A stretch of DNA of 64,000 bases from DYKG01 sp964596185. GTDB lineage: Bacteria; Muiribacteriota; Ozemobacteria; Ozemobacterales; Ozemobacteraceae. Where the stretch lies: positions 1 to 64,000 of the forward strand of contig CAZQUE010000010.1 in the NCBI GenBank assembly GCA_964596185.1, in the 5' to 3' direction. A model generated the notes under the pieces. It was not told the origin of the DNA. It made no database searches and saw only the letters and a program-made list of their open reading frames with translations. The position numbers were made by a program, and so were the translations under genes. Shown here piece by piece: positions 24,482-32,449 of the stretch (its first letter is position 1; every line of letters starts with the position of its first letter).

Positions 24482-26796
24482 ACGAAATAGCACTTAAAAG
24501 AATAAATGATTATCGCGAAAAGGTTGCTCAGGCGATCAACAACAGTCTTGGCAGTGAAATTAGTGAAGCTGCCAGGGCCAAGTTAATTTTATTGTTGTCC
24601 AACACAAGGCTGCAGCAGTTTGAAGGTACTGTTTTCAGTTATTTGCAGAACCATCTTGATTATGAAGAAGCTATTCTGGCTGGCTTCAAGTATGGCAGTG
24701 AAGAAATTGAAAATTTCCTTTACGAGCGAGTTGGTGATTATCGAACTCCACACCGTGACATTATCGTAGAGCAGATGGGCTTGACCAAAAAACAGTCATG
24801 GGTGCCAAAACTTGCCGAGTTGCTAAAAGATGAAGATCGTCAGGTGCGATTTCAGGCGGCTTACGGTCTTTATACGATTGGCGGTAGAGACGCGGCCCTG
24901 GCAATGTGCGAATACATTTCCGATTCTGATGAATGGATCTCGATGAATATACTGCGCCTTCTTTGCATAATGCGCGAGCATGAATCGATTCCAATTCTGA
25001 CTGAAAAGTTCCATCAGGACGACGATTTGCGCCGCAAAGCTTTGATGGTGTCGTTTCTGGCCCGTTTTAAAAGCGTAACTCTCATCAGTATTTTCGACGA
25101 AGGAATCAAGGCGCGCGATGCAAGGTTGAAGGCCAATTCGATCGAAGCCATCGGCAATTTGAATCTGCCTGAAAAGGAAATTAAATCGAGAATTGAACCA
25201 TTTCTACGTGACCCCAACAACCGCATCAGAGCTAACTCCATTCTTGCGCTTGCCAAAAGTGAACCGGAGCGAATTAAGCCTGAAATCAAGGAAATGGTCG
25301 AGTCAAACGACGTTCAGCTAAGGCGCAGTGCCGCTTTCATCCTGGGAATGATTCCCTCGACCGGTTATGAAGATCTGGCAACGAAACTGGTGGTAGATCA
25401 GAATGAAGCGGTTCGCAAAAGAATGGTTCAGTCGTTGCGCAATTTTCCGGCAGAATTCGTAGCGACCCAGGTTGATCAGGCGCTTTCAGATGATAATAAA
25501 TGGATTCGCAAGCATGCGATCGATATGGCTTGTCGAATTCCTGAATTTCCTGACACCAAAATTATCGCGCTGCTAAAAACCGAACGAGCTGCGCCGAATC
25601 TAGAATCCTGTATGAATTTTGTCGCTTCTCATCCTAATCCTGAGGCATTGTCGGCACTGAAGCTACACGTAAAAGATCGCCGACACCAGGTGGTTAAGGC
25701 CTTGCTGAATGCCATGGCAGCTATTAACGGTGTTTCGGGGATAAAAACCATTGCTCCAAGGCTCGATCAAAGAGATCCAAAGGTAATTCGGCTGCTGACA
25801 GATATTCTAATCAGAGCTGGCGAAAAAAAGATTCTGGAAGATCTCATTGAGAAATTTTCTCAAGCACGTAATGAATTGCAGATAAGTGCTTTAACAGCTT
25901 CTGTTGAAGCTTGTCTGGAAATTCTGGCTCTGGGAGAATCTATGCCTGAGCCCCTGTTGAAAAGTCTCGAAACAATCGAGGTTGAAGAAAAACCATTGCC
26001 GCCGCCTGTCGTCGAAGAGCCGGTGAAAATGGAAGAGCCTTCAGATGCAGTCTCTGAGGCTGGGTCTTTGGAAGATTCAGAAGCAGGGCAGTTGGATCTG
26101 GACGGCGGACTGCCCGATCTCGGGGATTTTGCTGGAGAAAAGGCTGGGCCGGCTTTGGATCTTCCCTCTATCGACATCAAAGAAAAGAAACCGCGTAAGA
26201 AAGTTTCGCAACATTACGTTCGCGGCTTGAAAGCTTATAATCTGGGCAAATTCAGTAAAGCATTGGCAGAATTCAATGCCCTGATTGAATCAGAAGAAAA
26301 GGTTCCGGGTAAGGTTTACCTTTATATGGGCATAATGAACGCGGAAAACAAGAAATACGAACATGCCCGCGCTTTTCTTGAAACCTACCTCAAGGACAAG
26401 CCGGATAGTTCAAAGGCCAACTATCTTTATGGGAAAGTTTTGAAGGAACTAAAGAACTGGGACGGTCTGATCAAGGTTTATTCGAGGTTTACCGGTGGAG
26501 AAGTAGAAGCTTCGCCCAAGATGAAAAAGCAGATTTACCGGGAACTAGGGATAGCCAATGTTCTGGTCGGAAAATATGATCGCGGCTATCAGCTGCTTGA
26601 GACTCTTTACAAGGTAGATTCCGACAATCCGGAAGTTGGCTATTACCTGGCTTTGGCGCAATTTCATCGACATAAACCTAGTGCCGCAGCTGCGTTGCTG
26701 GAGCAGGTGGTGAAAAATTCAGGAAAGAACAAGCGAATTCAGAAACTTGCTGAAGCGTTGATGGTTAAGGTGCGTTCCGGCGGAGCCGGAGATTGA
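24478..26796 (+). CDS. HEAT-repeat protein with C-terminal TPR domain
   Basis: The 772-residue product has HEAT repeats over about residues 70-500 (DRQVRFQAAYGLYTIGG, NNRIRANSILALAKSE, KWIRKHAIDMACRI). An acidic Gly/Leu/Asp linker follows at 510-590 (LDLDGGLPDLGDFAG). A TPR domain to the end begins VSQHYVRGLKAYNLGKFSKA. There is no signal peptide or membrane segment, so it is probably cytoplasmic. The ATG at 24478 overlaps the stop of the divergent pilT-like gene and has an AGGAG site. As a fused docking scaffold directly coupled to retraction ATPases, it may regulate or position them. That function is inferred from context. Confidence 0.85.
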   Translation: MNEIALKRINDYREKVAQAINNSLGSEISEAARAKLILLLSNTRLQQFEGTVFSYLQNHLDYEEAILAGFKYGSEEIENFLYERVGDYRTPHRDIIVEQMGLTKKQSWVPKLAELLKDEDRQVRFQAAYGLYTIGGRDAALAMCEYISDSDEWISMNILRLLCIMREHESIPILTEKFHQDDDLRRKALMVSFLARFKSVTLISIFDEGIKARDARLKANSIEAIGNLNLPEKEIKSRIEPFLRDPNNRIRANSILALAKSEPERIKPEIKEMVESNDVQLRRSAAFILGMIPSTGYEDLATKLVVDQNEAVRKRMVQSLRNFPAEFVATQVDQALSDDNKWIRKHAIDMACRIPEFPDTKIIALLKTERAAPNLESCMNFVASHPNPEALSALKLHVKDRRHQVVKALLNAMAAINGVSGIKTIAPRLDQRDPKVIRLLTDILIRAGEKKILEDLIEKFSQARNELQISALTASVEACLEILALGESMPEPLLKSLETIEVEEKPLPPPVVEEPVKMEEPSDAVSEAGSLEDSEAGQLDLDGGLPDLGDFAGEKAGPALDLPSIDIKEKKPRKKVSQHYVRGLKAYNLGKFSKALAEFNALIESEEKVPGKVYLYMGIMNAENKKYEHARAFLETYLKDKPDSSKANYLYGKVLKELKNWDGLIKVYSRFTGGEVEASPKMKKQIYRELGIANVLVGKYDRGYQLLETLYKVDSDNPEVGYYLALAQFHRHKPSAAAALLEQVVKNSGKNKRIQKLAEALMVKVRSGGAGD

Positions 26797-26866
26797 CCTT
26801 GAACAAAAGTTTCAGCTGATCTATGATCGATTTATAAATTCACAAAGACGGGAAGTTGGATGAATT

Positions 26867-28369
26867 ATGGATATTAAAGTAAAACGTCTTTTGAAAGATT
26901 TGAGCAATCCGGACGATGATCTGAGGGCTTTGTCGACCATGACATTGATGAAGCTTGATTTTGCCGAACGCGAAGTTCGAGAAGAAGTCCTACAGGAGCT
27001 GGTAAAGGTAACTAGAGATAAAAATGTCTCGGTACGGTTTTTTGCCAGAAAAGCGATTGATAAAATTCGTCGTGCCGAAAAACTATTGAAAATAAATCGT
27101 GGCGATGAAGGAATTCCGCTCGATGAAATGTTGCAGGCAGAAGATTTTGAAGAGCGCCTGCAGGGTGTGATGCAGATAAAAAATGAGGGCCTCTCAGAAT
27201 ATAAAGATCAGCTTGTCGAGATGCTACAAAAAGAAGACCACGCTTTTGTAAGGGCTGGTTTGATAAGTGCTTTGAAGCTTTTTTTGCAGAAAGAACAGGC
27301 AGAGTTGCTCAGCCCGTATCTAAAAGATTCGGATAATCGGGTGAGATCGAACACTATCGAGGCGCTTGAATATCTCAAGGTTGAAGAGTCGATTCCGGCT
27401 TTGTTTTCGGCCCTGGAAGACCCAGACAATCGCATTAGAGCTGTGGCGGCCAAAGCTTTGCAGGCTTTTGGTGAAGAAAAGGTTTTTAAGGAACTCAAGC
27501 GAATGCTTGATTCAAGTGAAGAGTGGATGAAAGGCAGCGCCATCTATGCGCTTTCTCACATTCAGGCAGCTGAATCGATAAAACTTCTTATCGAGACCGC
27601 ACGGGTGGCTGAACACAGTGAAACCCGCATAAAAGCCATTGTCGCTTTGGCAAACTACCATGATCTTTCTTCTTTCAGTTTTCTCAAAGGATTGGCTGCA
27701 AATGGTGAAGGGGCTTATAAAGAAACAGCTTTACGTGCGCTCAAACTTCATGAGGAAAAATTCGGAGAGAATCCCCCGGAGACTTCTTTGATCGATGAGG
27801 GTTCTGAAAATGAAGATGCGGCTGAAGGAAATCAAAAAGAAAGCGCAGAGTCAGGAGAAAACAGCGACCTTGCGTCTACTGTCAGCAAGTTTTTCCGAAA
27901 AGGCAAAGATGAAGCAGTTGGACTTTCGAATCGTGCGGCAATCAATTTCAACGTTACCGATTTGAAAAAAGAACTGGATGAACTTTTAAAAGAGGTTGGT
28001 CGAACCACCTTCGATATTTATCAGGCAGGTCAGCTTGAATTGCCTGATCTTTTAACCATTGGCCACGAAATCTTGCGAATGAATTTTTTCATAAAAAAAT
28101 ACTCTGAACAGGAAGAAAAGGAAGCCGAAAAGAAGCCGACGGGCTTTTTCGACCAATTGAGAAGCCTTTTTTCCAAATCACCGGAGCAGCAAAAGGCATC
28201 ATCTCAGGCCGAAAAATTCACGAAAAAGCGTGATGAGGTTTTTCTGCGACTTGGAAAGATGGCGATCAAGAGATATGAGTCTGGCGAATTTCAGCCGAAA
28301 ACTCTTGAAGGCAACTATTTGACTTATCAAAAGTTGCAAAAAAAGCTTTCTGGTGGGCAGAAAAATTAA
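26867..28369 (+). CDS. HEAT-repeat protein with C-terminal helical domain
   Basis: The 500-residue protein carries HEAT repeats over residues 1-295 (NVSVRFFARKAIDKI, DNRVRSNTIEALEYL, DNRIRAVAAKALQAFG) and a Glu/Ser-rich linker to about 345. A charged helical C-terminal domain follows (about 350-500) that I do not recognise; it includes FSKSPEQQ and RLGKMAIKRYESGEF. It is cytoplasmic by composition. The gene follows the HEAT/TPR gene by 70 bases and its end overlaps the region just before apt. Probably part of the pilT transcript. Molecular function unknown. Confidence 0.82.
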   Translation: MDIKVKRLLKDLSNPDDDLRALSTMTLMKLDFAEREVREEVLQELVKVTRDKNVSVRFFARKAIDKIRRAEKLLKINRGDEGIPLDEMLQAEDFEERLQGVMQIKNEGLSEYKDQLVEMLQKEDHAFVRAGLISALKLFLQKEQAELLSPYLKDSDNRVRSNTIEALEYLKVEESIPALFSALEDPDNRIRAVAAKALQAFGEEKVFKELKRMLDSSEEWMKGSAIYALSHIQAAESIKLLIETARVAEHSETRIKAIVALANYHDLSSFSFLKGLAANGEGAYKETALRALKLHEEKFGENPPETSLIDEGSENEDAAEGNQKESAESGENSDLASTVSKFFRKGKDEAVGLSNRAAINFNVTDLKKELDELLKEVGRTTFDIYQAGQLELPDLLTIGHEILRMNFFIKKYSEQEEKEAEKKPTGFFDQLRSLFSKSPEQQKASSQAEKFTKKRDEVFLRLGKMAIKRYESGEFQPKTLEGNYLTYQKLQKKLSGGQKN

Positions 28370-28388
28370 ATTCGAGGTGGAGGAAGAA

Positions 28389-28901
28389 ATGGATCTGCAG
28401 AAGTTTATCAGAGATGTGCCTGATTTTCCGAAACCAGGCATAGTTTTCAAAGATATTACACCACTACTTGGCGATGCCGCGGCATTTAAAAAAATGATTG
28501 AATTATTCGCGGATCGATATCGAGATTCTGGCATAAGCAGTGTTTGTGGTGTTGAGTCGCGAGGTTTTATCATTGGCGCGGCATTGGCCCTTGAGCTGGG
28601 GGTTGCTTTCGTTCCCATTCGCAAAGCGGGCAAGCTTCCTTATAAAAAAATCAGGCGCGAATACAGTCTTGAGTATGGCACCGATGCAATTGAAATGCAT
28701 GAAGATGCCGTTCGCCCGGGTGAGAAGGTCGTGCTCGTTGATGATCTGATTGCAACCGGCGGAACGGCATTGGCTGCTCTTGAGTTGCTTGAGCAGGTTG
28801 GGGCAGAAGTAATTGAGATTGCATTTGCGATAGAGTTGCTCTTTTTGAAAGGTCGCGACAGATTTGCCGGGCGCAAGGTTTTTGCCCTTCTTCAATACTG
28901 A
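28389..28901 (+). CDS. apt: Adenine phosphoribosyltransferase
   Basis: The 170-residue enzyme makes AMP from adenine and PRPP. It shows the Apt start FIRDVPDFPKPGIVFKDITP, VCGVESRGFIIGAALA, RKAGKLPYK and the PRPP loop VVLVDDLIATGGTA. Length is typical. An in-frame ATG at 28353 would overlap the upstream HEAT gene. The ATG at 28389 has GGTGGAGGAAG ahead of it and matches family starts. It is the last plus-strand gene before a convergent diguanylate cyclase, with an 11-base gap. With dgt and nucleoside phosphorylase nearby it forms part of nucleotide salvage. Confidence 0.95.
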   Translation: MDLQKFIRDVPDFPKPGIVFKDITPLLGDAAAFKKMIELFADRYRDSGISSVCGVESRGFIIGAALALELGVAFVPIRKAGKLPYKKIRREYSLEYGTDAIEMHEDAVRPGEKVVLVDDLIATGGTALAALELLEQVGAEVIEIAFAIELLFLKGRDRFAGRKVFALLQY

Positions 28902-28912
28902 TTCCGGTTTTA

Positions 28913-30988
28913 TTAACGATTCATGATCGGATTGAACAAGGTTGCCCGATTGCGTCCCGATTCTTTCGAATAATAAAGAGCATAATCCGCTTTCTGGATG
29001 AGTTCGGCCTTTGATTTGGCCTGATCCGGGTAGCAGGCGACGCCAAGAGACAGGGTAATTGGCACTGGCTTACCATCGATGCGGAAATCGAAATTTTCGA
29101 CTGCACTGCGGATACGCTCAGCGGGCACCAGGGAGCCTTCTCCGTTTTTCTCCGGGCAAATTACGACGAACTCTTCGCCGCCGTATCTCGCCGAAATATC
29201 GACTTCGCGCACACTTTTTTCGATGAGCCGGGCGACTGTTTTCAAAACTCTGTCGCCCTCGGGATGTCCATAGGTGTCATTGAATTTTTTAAAATGGTCG
29301 ACATCAAGGATCAGCAAAGAGACATGATTATCATAGCGATCGGCTCTAAGCAGTTCTTCATCGAGGCGCTGCTGAAAATAGCGGTGGTTGTATAGTCGGG
29401 TCATTTCATCGGTAACCGCATAGCGGTAGAGTCGGGCGTTTTCTATGGCGATAGCCGCCTGATTAGCGAGATTGATGAACAGTTCAAAGTCTTTGTCGCT
29501 GAAGGAGTCAGGTTCTGGTCTTGAAACGTTTAGGGCTCCCAGGAGTTTATCTTTGGCCATCAGCGGAGCACACATGAGGGTGCCGCCGCGAATGTTCTTC
29601 TTTTTAATTGCGAGAAATGCCTGATCAGTTTCGACGTTTTTGATGAAAAGAGGTTGACGGGTATCTACTACCCATCCGGCGACGGATTTTCCTATTTCGA
29701 GGCGGGTATCGCGGGTCACTTCTTCAGAAAGACCGACGGCCACACCTATGGTAAGGACCTTTTCTGCGTCGTCGACAAGCATCAAAGAGCCTTTTTCTGC
29801 TTTGATGACTTTAACCACAGTTTCGAGAATGATGTGCTGCAACTTATTGAAGTCGAGGACCGAGCTGATTGCCTTGCCAACTTCATAAAGAGTTGAGAGT
29901 TGCATTATTCGGTAATCCAGGTCTGCTTTAGTGCTTCTGAGGTTTAAGCGCATTTCATCGAAAGTTTGGGTAAGATTGCCAATTTCGTCATCGGAACTTG
30001 GCACAATCTGGTGTGAAAAGTCGCCGGCGCTGATTTCCCTTGCCCCGGCAATAAGATTTGAAAGGGGGGCAGTAAAGCCACGTGCCAGCAATATGGAAAG
30101 CAGGATCGAAAGAAATGCGGTAAAAGAAAGAATTCTGATAATTCTTGTTTTGAAGGTCATAGCGGCGCTAAAAGCTACTTTTTCCGGTATCTGCAAGACT
30201 ATGGTCCAGTTTGGCGCCTGATAGAAATCGAATTTTTTCAAAGATATTGCTGTAATCAGATAGGGTTCGCCATCGATGGTTTTGCGGCGGGTAATGTCAC
30301 TTTCGATGGTTTCTTCAGCGGAAATGTTGAAAATTCTTGTTTTTTCAGATGACCTGGCAATGACGGTGCCGACCTCGTCTAGAACCAGACCTTGCGAGCG
30401 GGAATTACGCAGGGCTTTTTTGAGAATTTCTCTGATATTGGAAAGGTTCACTTCAGAAACCAGGACGCCGGTAATTCCATGTTTTTCGGGAGACTTTATG
30501 ATTGCCTCAAAGGTCATGTAGGGGCTTCCATCGGGCGAAGTGAAAACTTCGGAAAGCGATCCGTGGTAGCTTCTTTTGATCGCATTGGAGTAAATCTGAT
30601 CAGATAGAACTCTAACTCTGGCTTCAGTTGAAGAAACGATTTTCTTGTCACTATCGACGAGATAGATGGTTTTGAAAATGGAAAAATTCGCAAGCAGAGC
30701 ATTGAAAATGTCTTCAGCCATTATCGCATCAAGGTTTTTTATTGCATGCACAGTGGTGATAGCTGAAAGCAGAGATCTGGTGAATTTCAGGTTTTCATAG
30801 ATCCCGTTGGCAAGTATGTTTGATAGCTCGAGGTGACTGGCGGTAACTTCTTCGGTGATGATGCGCCGTTGCTCATTATAGGCATTATAGCCAATGAATG
30901 CCGTTGGAAAGAGAGAAAGCACCAGGATAATAACCGTAAGTTTTGCGGTTATTCCGAGCTTTAAAAATCCTCTTTTATTCATCATCAT
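28913..30988 (-). CDS. Diguanylate cyclase with extracytoplasmic sensor, HAMP, GAF and GGDEF domains
   Basis: The 691-residue protein makes cyclic-di-GMP. The order is a first membrane helix (TVIILVLSLFPTAFIGY), a dCache-like extracytoplasmic sensor to about 285, a second helix, HAMP, GAF (about 380-525) and GGDEF. The catalytic motif is intact (ARYGGEEF) and an inhibitory RxxD site (REVD) lies five residues before it, so product feedback is likely. The frame opens back to 31102, but that part lies inside the TPR gene. The ATG triplet at 30988-30980 overlapping that gene's stop is the plausible start. TPR gene and cyclase are therefore coupled. Signal unknown. Confidence 0.88.
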   Translation of the reverse strand: MMMNKRGFLKLGITAKLTVIILVLSLFPTAFIGYNAYNEQRRIITEEVTASHLELSNILANGIYENLKFTRSLLSAITTVHAIKNLDAIMAEDIFNALLANFSIFKTIYLVDSDKKIVSSTEARVRVLSDQIYSNAIKRSYHGSLSEVFTSPDGSPYMTFEAIIKSPEKHGITGVLVSEVNLSNIREILKKALRNSRSQGLVLDEVGTVIARSSEKTRIFNISAEETIESDITRRKTIDGEPYLITAISLKKFDFYQAPNWTIVLQIPEKVAFSAAMTFKTRIIRILSFTAFLSILLSILLARGFTAPLSNLIAGAREISAGDFSHQIVPSSDDEIGNLTQTFDEMRLNLRSTKADLDYRIMQLSTLYEVGKAISSVLDFNKLQHIILETVVKVIKAEKGSLMLVDDAEKVLTIGVAVGLSEEVTRDTRLEIGKSVAGWVVDTRQPLFIKNVETDQAFLAIKKKNIRGGTLMCAPLMAKDKLLGALNVSRPEPDSFSDKDFELFINLANQAAIAIENARLYRYAVTDEMTRLYNHRYFQQRLDEELLRADRYDNHVSLLILDVDHFKKFNDTYGHPEGDRVLKTVARLIEKSVREVDISARYGGEEFVVICPEKNGEGSLVPAERIRSAVENFDFRIDGKPVPITLSLGVACYPDQAKSKAELIQKADYALYYSKESGRNRATLFNPIMNR

Positions 30989-31979
30989 CGTTAATTGAAA
31001 GCTTTGCCCTGATGCTGGCAATGTTTTCCTTGATAACCGGGTATTCGGCCGAAAGTTTATGAACGCGGCTGAAGTAGTCAAGTGCCTTTTCAAGTTCACC
31101 AAGCCCTAGAAAAATATTGCCGAGATGGAATAGTGCATCGACGTTGTCAGGATGTTCAGTGACTATTCGCATGAATGTGGCAATTGCATCTGAAATTCTT
31201 GACAGACCTGCTTGCGCCTGACCGAGAATCGTCTGGGCCTGAACATCATCGGGATTGTTCTTCAGAAACTCAGTTGCATGTTCATGAGCTTTATCGAAAT
31301 CTTCTTCGATTACTGCCATCAGGGCGACGCTCAGGTCTCCATGGTCTTCAAGCTGCTGTTCGTCGAAGCCCTGTTTTTGTTGGGCGAGCCTGGATAAAAA
31401 TTCCTGTTCTTCGCATTTGATTATTTCCGATTCGACGACTTCGATGTATGTGCTGTCAAGATCTTTCAAGCGGTTTAAATGGTATTTTGCCCGGGTATAA
31501 TCGCCTTCGTCACGGAAAATTACGCCGAGGTTCTGGTGGGCCTGAACATGTTCAGGTTGTATTTTGATGACTTTTTCATAAAACGGGATCGACTGTTTGC
31601 TTTTGCCAAGGTGAGAAAGAGCGACTGCTATATTGAAAATGGCGTCGACATCGTTGGGTTTGATTTTTATGACCGCTTCCCACTCGGTGATTGCTTGAAG
31701 AATTTTGTTCTGGCGCATGTAAATCAATCCGAGATTGTAATGGGAAAAACAGTGATCCGGGGCGACCTGCAATGCTTCCTGGTAGGCTTCAATGGCTCTT
31801 ATTGGGTCGTTCATTCGATGAAGAAAAACCCCTTTTGTCGAATAATAGTCAGGGTTTTCCGGTGCCTTTTGAATTGCCTTTTCTATCTGAGTCAGGGCTT
31901 TATCATATTGCCCCTGGTCAAATAGATCGAGGGCGGTTTCATAATGACGTTGAGCGTATACCGCGTTTGGATTAGCCAT
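30975..31979 (-). CDS. TPR-repeat protein
   Basis: The 334-residue cytoplasmic protein is built of about eight TPRs (AVYAQRHYETALDLFDQGQYDKA, shown here only in part, then NPDYYSTKGVFLH and so on). It ends in an acidic tail DDDE. No signal or membrane segment is seen. Its last codons contain the ATG starts of the diguanylate cyclase gene (overlap of 14 bases), so the products are made together. A TPR partner could dock the cyclase to a target complex, which is inference. A good promoter lies about 30 bases upstream of the ATG at 31979; the ribosome site is weak. Confidence 0.85.
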   Translation of the reverse strand: MANPNAVYAQRHYETALDLFDQGQYDKALTQIEKAIQKAPENPDYYSTKGVFLHRMNDPIRAIEAYQEALQVAPDHCFSHYNLGLIYMRQNKILQAITEWEAVIKIKPNDVDAIFNIAVALSHLGKSKQSIPFYEKVIKIQPEHVQAHQNLGVIFRDEGDYTRAKYHLNRLKDLDSTYIEVVESEIIKCEEQEFLSRLAQQKQGFDEQQLEDHGDLSVALMAVIEEDFDKAHEHATEFLKNNPDDVQAQTILGQAQAGLSRISDAIATFMRIVTEHPDNVDALFHLGNIFLGLGELEKALDYFSRVHKLSAEYPVIKENIASIRAKLSINDDDE

Positions 31980-32010
31980 AATTTTACTTTCGCATAATGA
32001 TAGTGCAAGA

Positions 32011-32039
32011 ATTATAGACTATTTGCGACGCCTTTTCAA
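32011..32039 (-). promoter_or_regulatory. Predicted sigma70-type promoter for the TPR/diguanylate cyclase pair
   Basis: On the minus strand TTGAAA (32034-32039) and a perfect TATAAT (32011-32016) are spaced by 17 bases. The expected start site is near 32004, about 25 bases before the TPR gene's ATG. Confidence 0.65.
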
Positions 32040-32073
32040 ATCTGAAGAGAGGAAAAATCTGTAGATTTAAAAC

Positions 32074-32102
32074 TTGCAGGAAATGCTATTTGCTCTTATA
32101 AT
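32074..32102 (+). promoter_or_regulatory. Predicted promoter giving a leaderless transcript
   Basis: TTGCAG (32074-32079), a 17-base spacer and a perfect TATAAT (32097-32102) end only eight bases before the ATG at 32111. Transcription would begin within one or two bases of the start codon, leaving no room for a ribosome site. Confidence 0.6.
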
Positions 32103-32110
32103 TCAGGTTC

Positions 32111-32449
32111 ATGAATGAGCAAATTCCAGAAACCTTGAAACAACAGCCTACGGCGGCGAAACTGTTCAGCTATCGCTGGATTGTAGAATGGGGTTGTCTA
32201 TTAAGTCTGGTTTTTCTTGCCGGTTCTACTCTGAATTGTTTGTTTCAGTGGTTTACTTATGGACAAACCTGGGATCTTTCAGCAGCTATTTTCAGTCTGG
32301 TGCTGGCAGTGATCGTTTACTTCACTTCTTTTTATCAAAGCAAAGTGGCATCGCTTCAGGTTCGTTTGACCATAGCCGTAGGATCTCTCGCTGCCTGGGC
32401 TGTTTTTCTGCCCATGATCATGAAGGCCGCGGGATTCAATCTGGTTTAG
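32111..32449 (+). CDS. Small hypothetical inner-membrane protein
   Basis: The 112-residue product has three likely membrane helices: about 28-48 (WGCLLSLVFLAGSTLNCLF), 58-76 (LSAAIFSLVLAVIVYFTSF) and 85-108 (LTIAVGSLAAWAVFLPMIM). A polar N-terminal tail precedes them. I do not recognise a family. No ribosome site precedes the ATG, and the promoter is placed for a leaderless message. It is convergent with, and overlaps by four bases, the chemotaxis receptor gene. The promoter and membrane pattern support a real gene. Confidence 0.6.
   Translation: MNEQIPETLKQQPTAAKLFSYRWIVEWGCLLSLVFLAGSTLNCLFQWFTYGQTWDLSAAIFSLVLAVIVYFTSFYQSKVASLQVRLTIAVGSLAAWAVFLPMIMKAAGFNLV

Noticed and set aside
30989..31102. 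N-terminal extension of the diguanylate cyclase to 31102
   Set aside because: The extra residues lie inside the TPR gene in another frame and look non-coding; ATG codons at the TPR stop fit a coupled start just before the first membrane helix.
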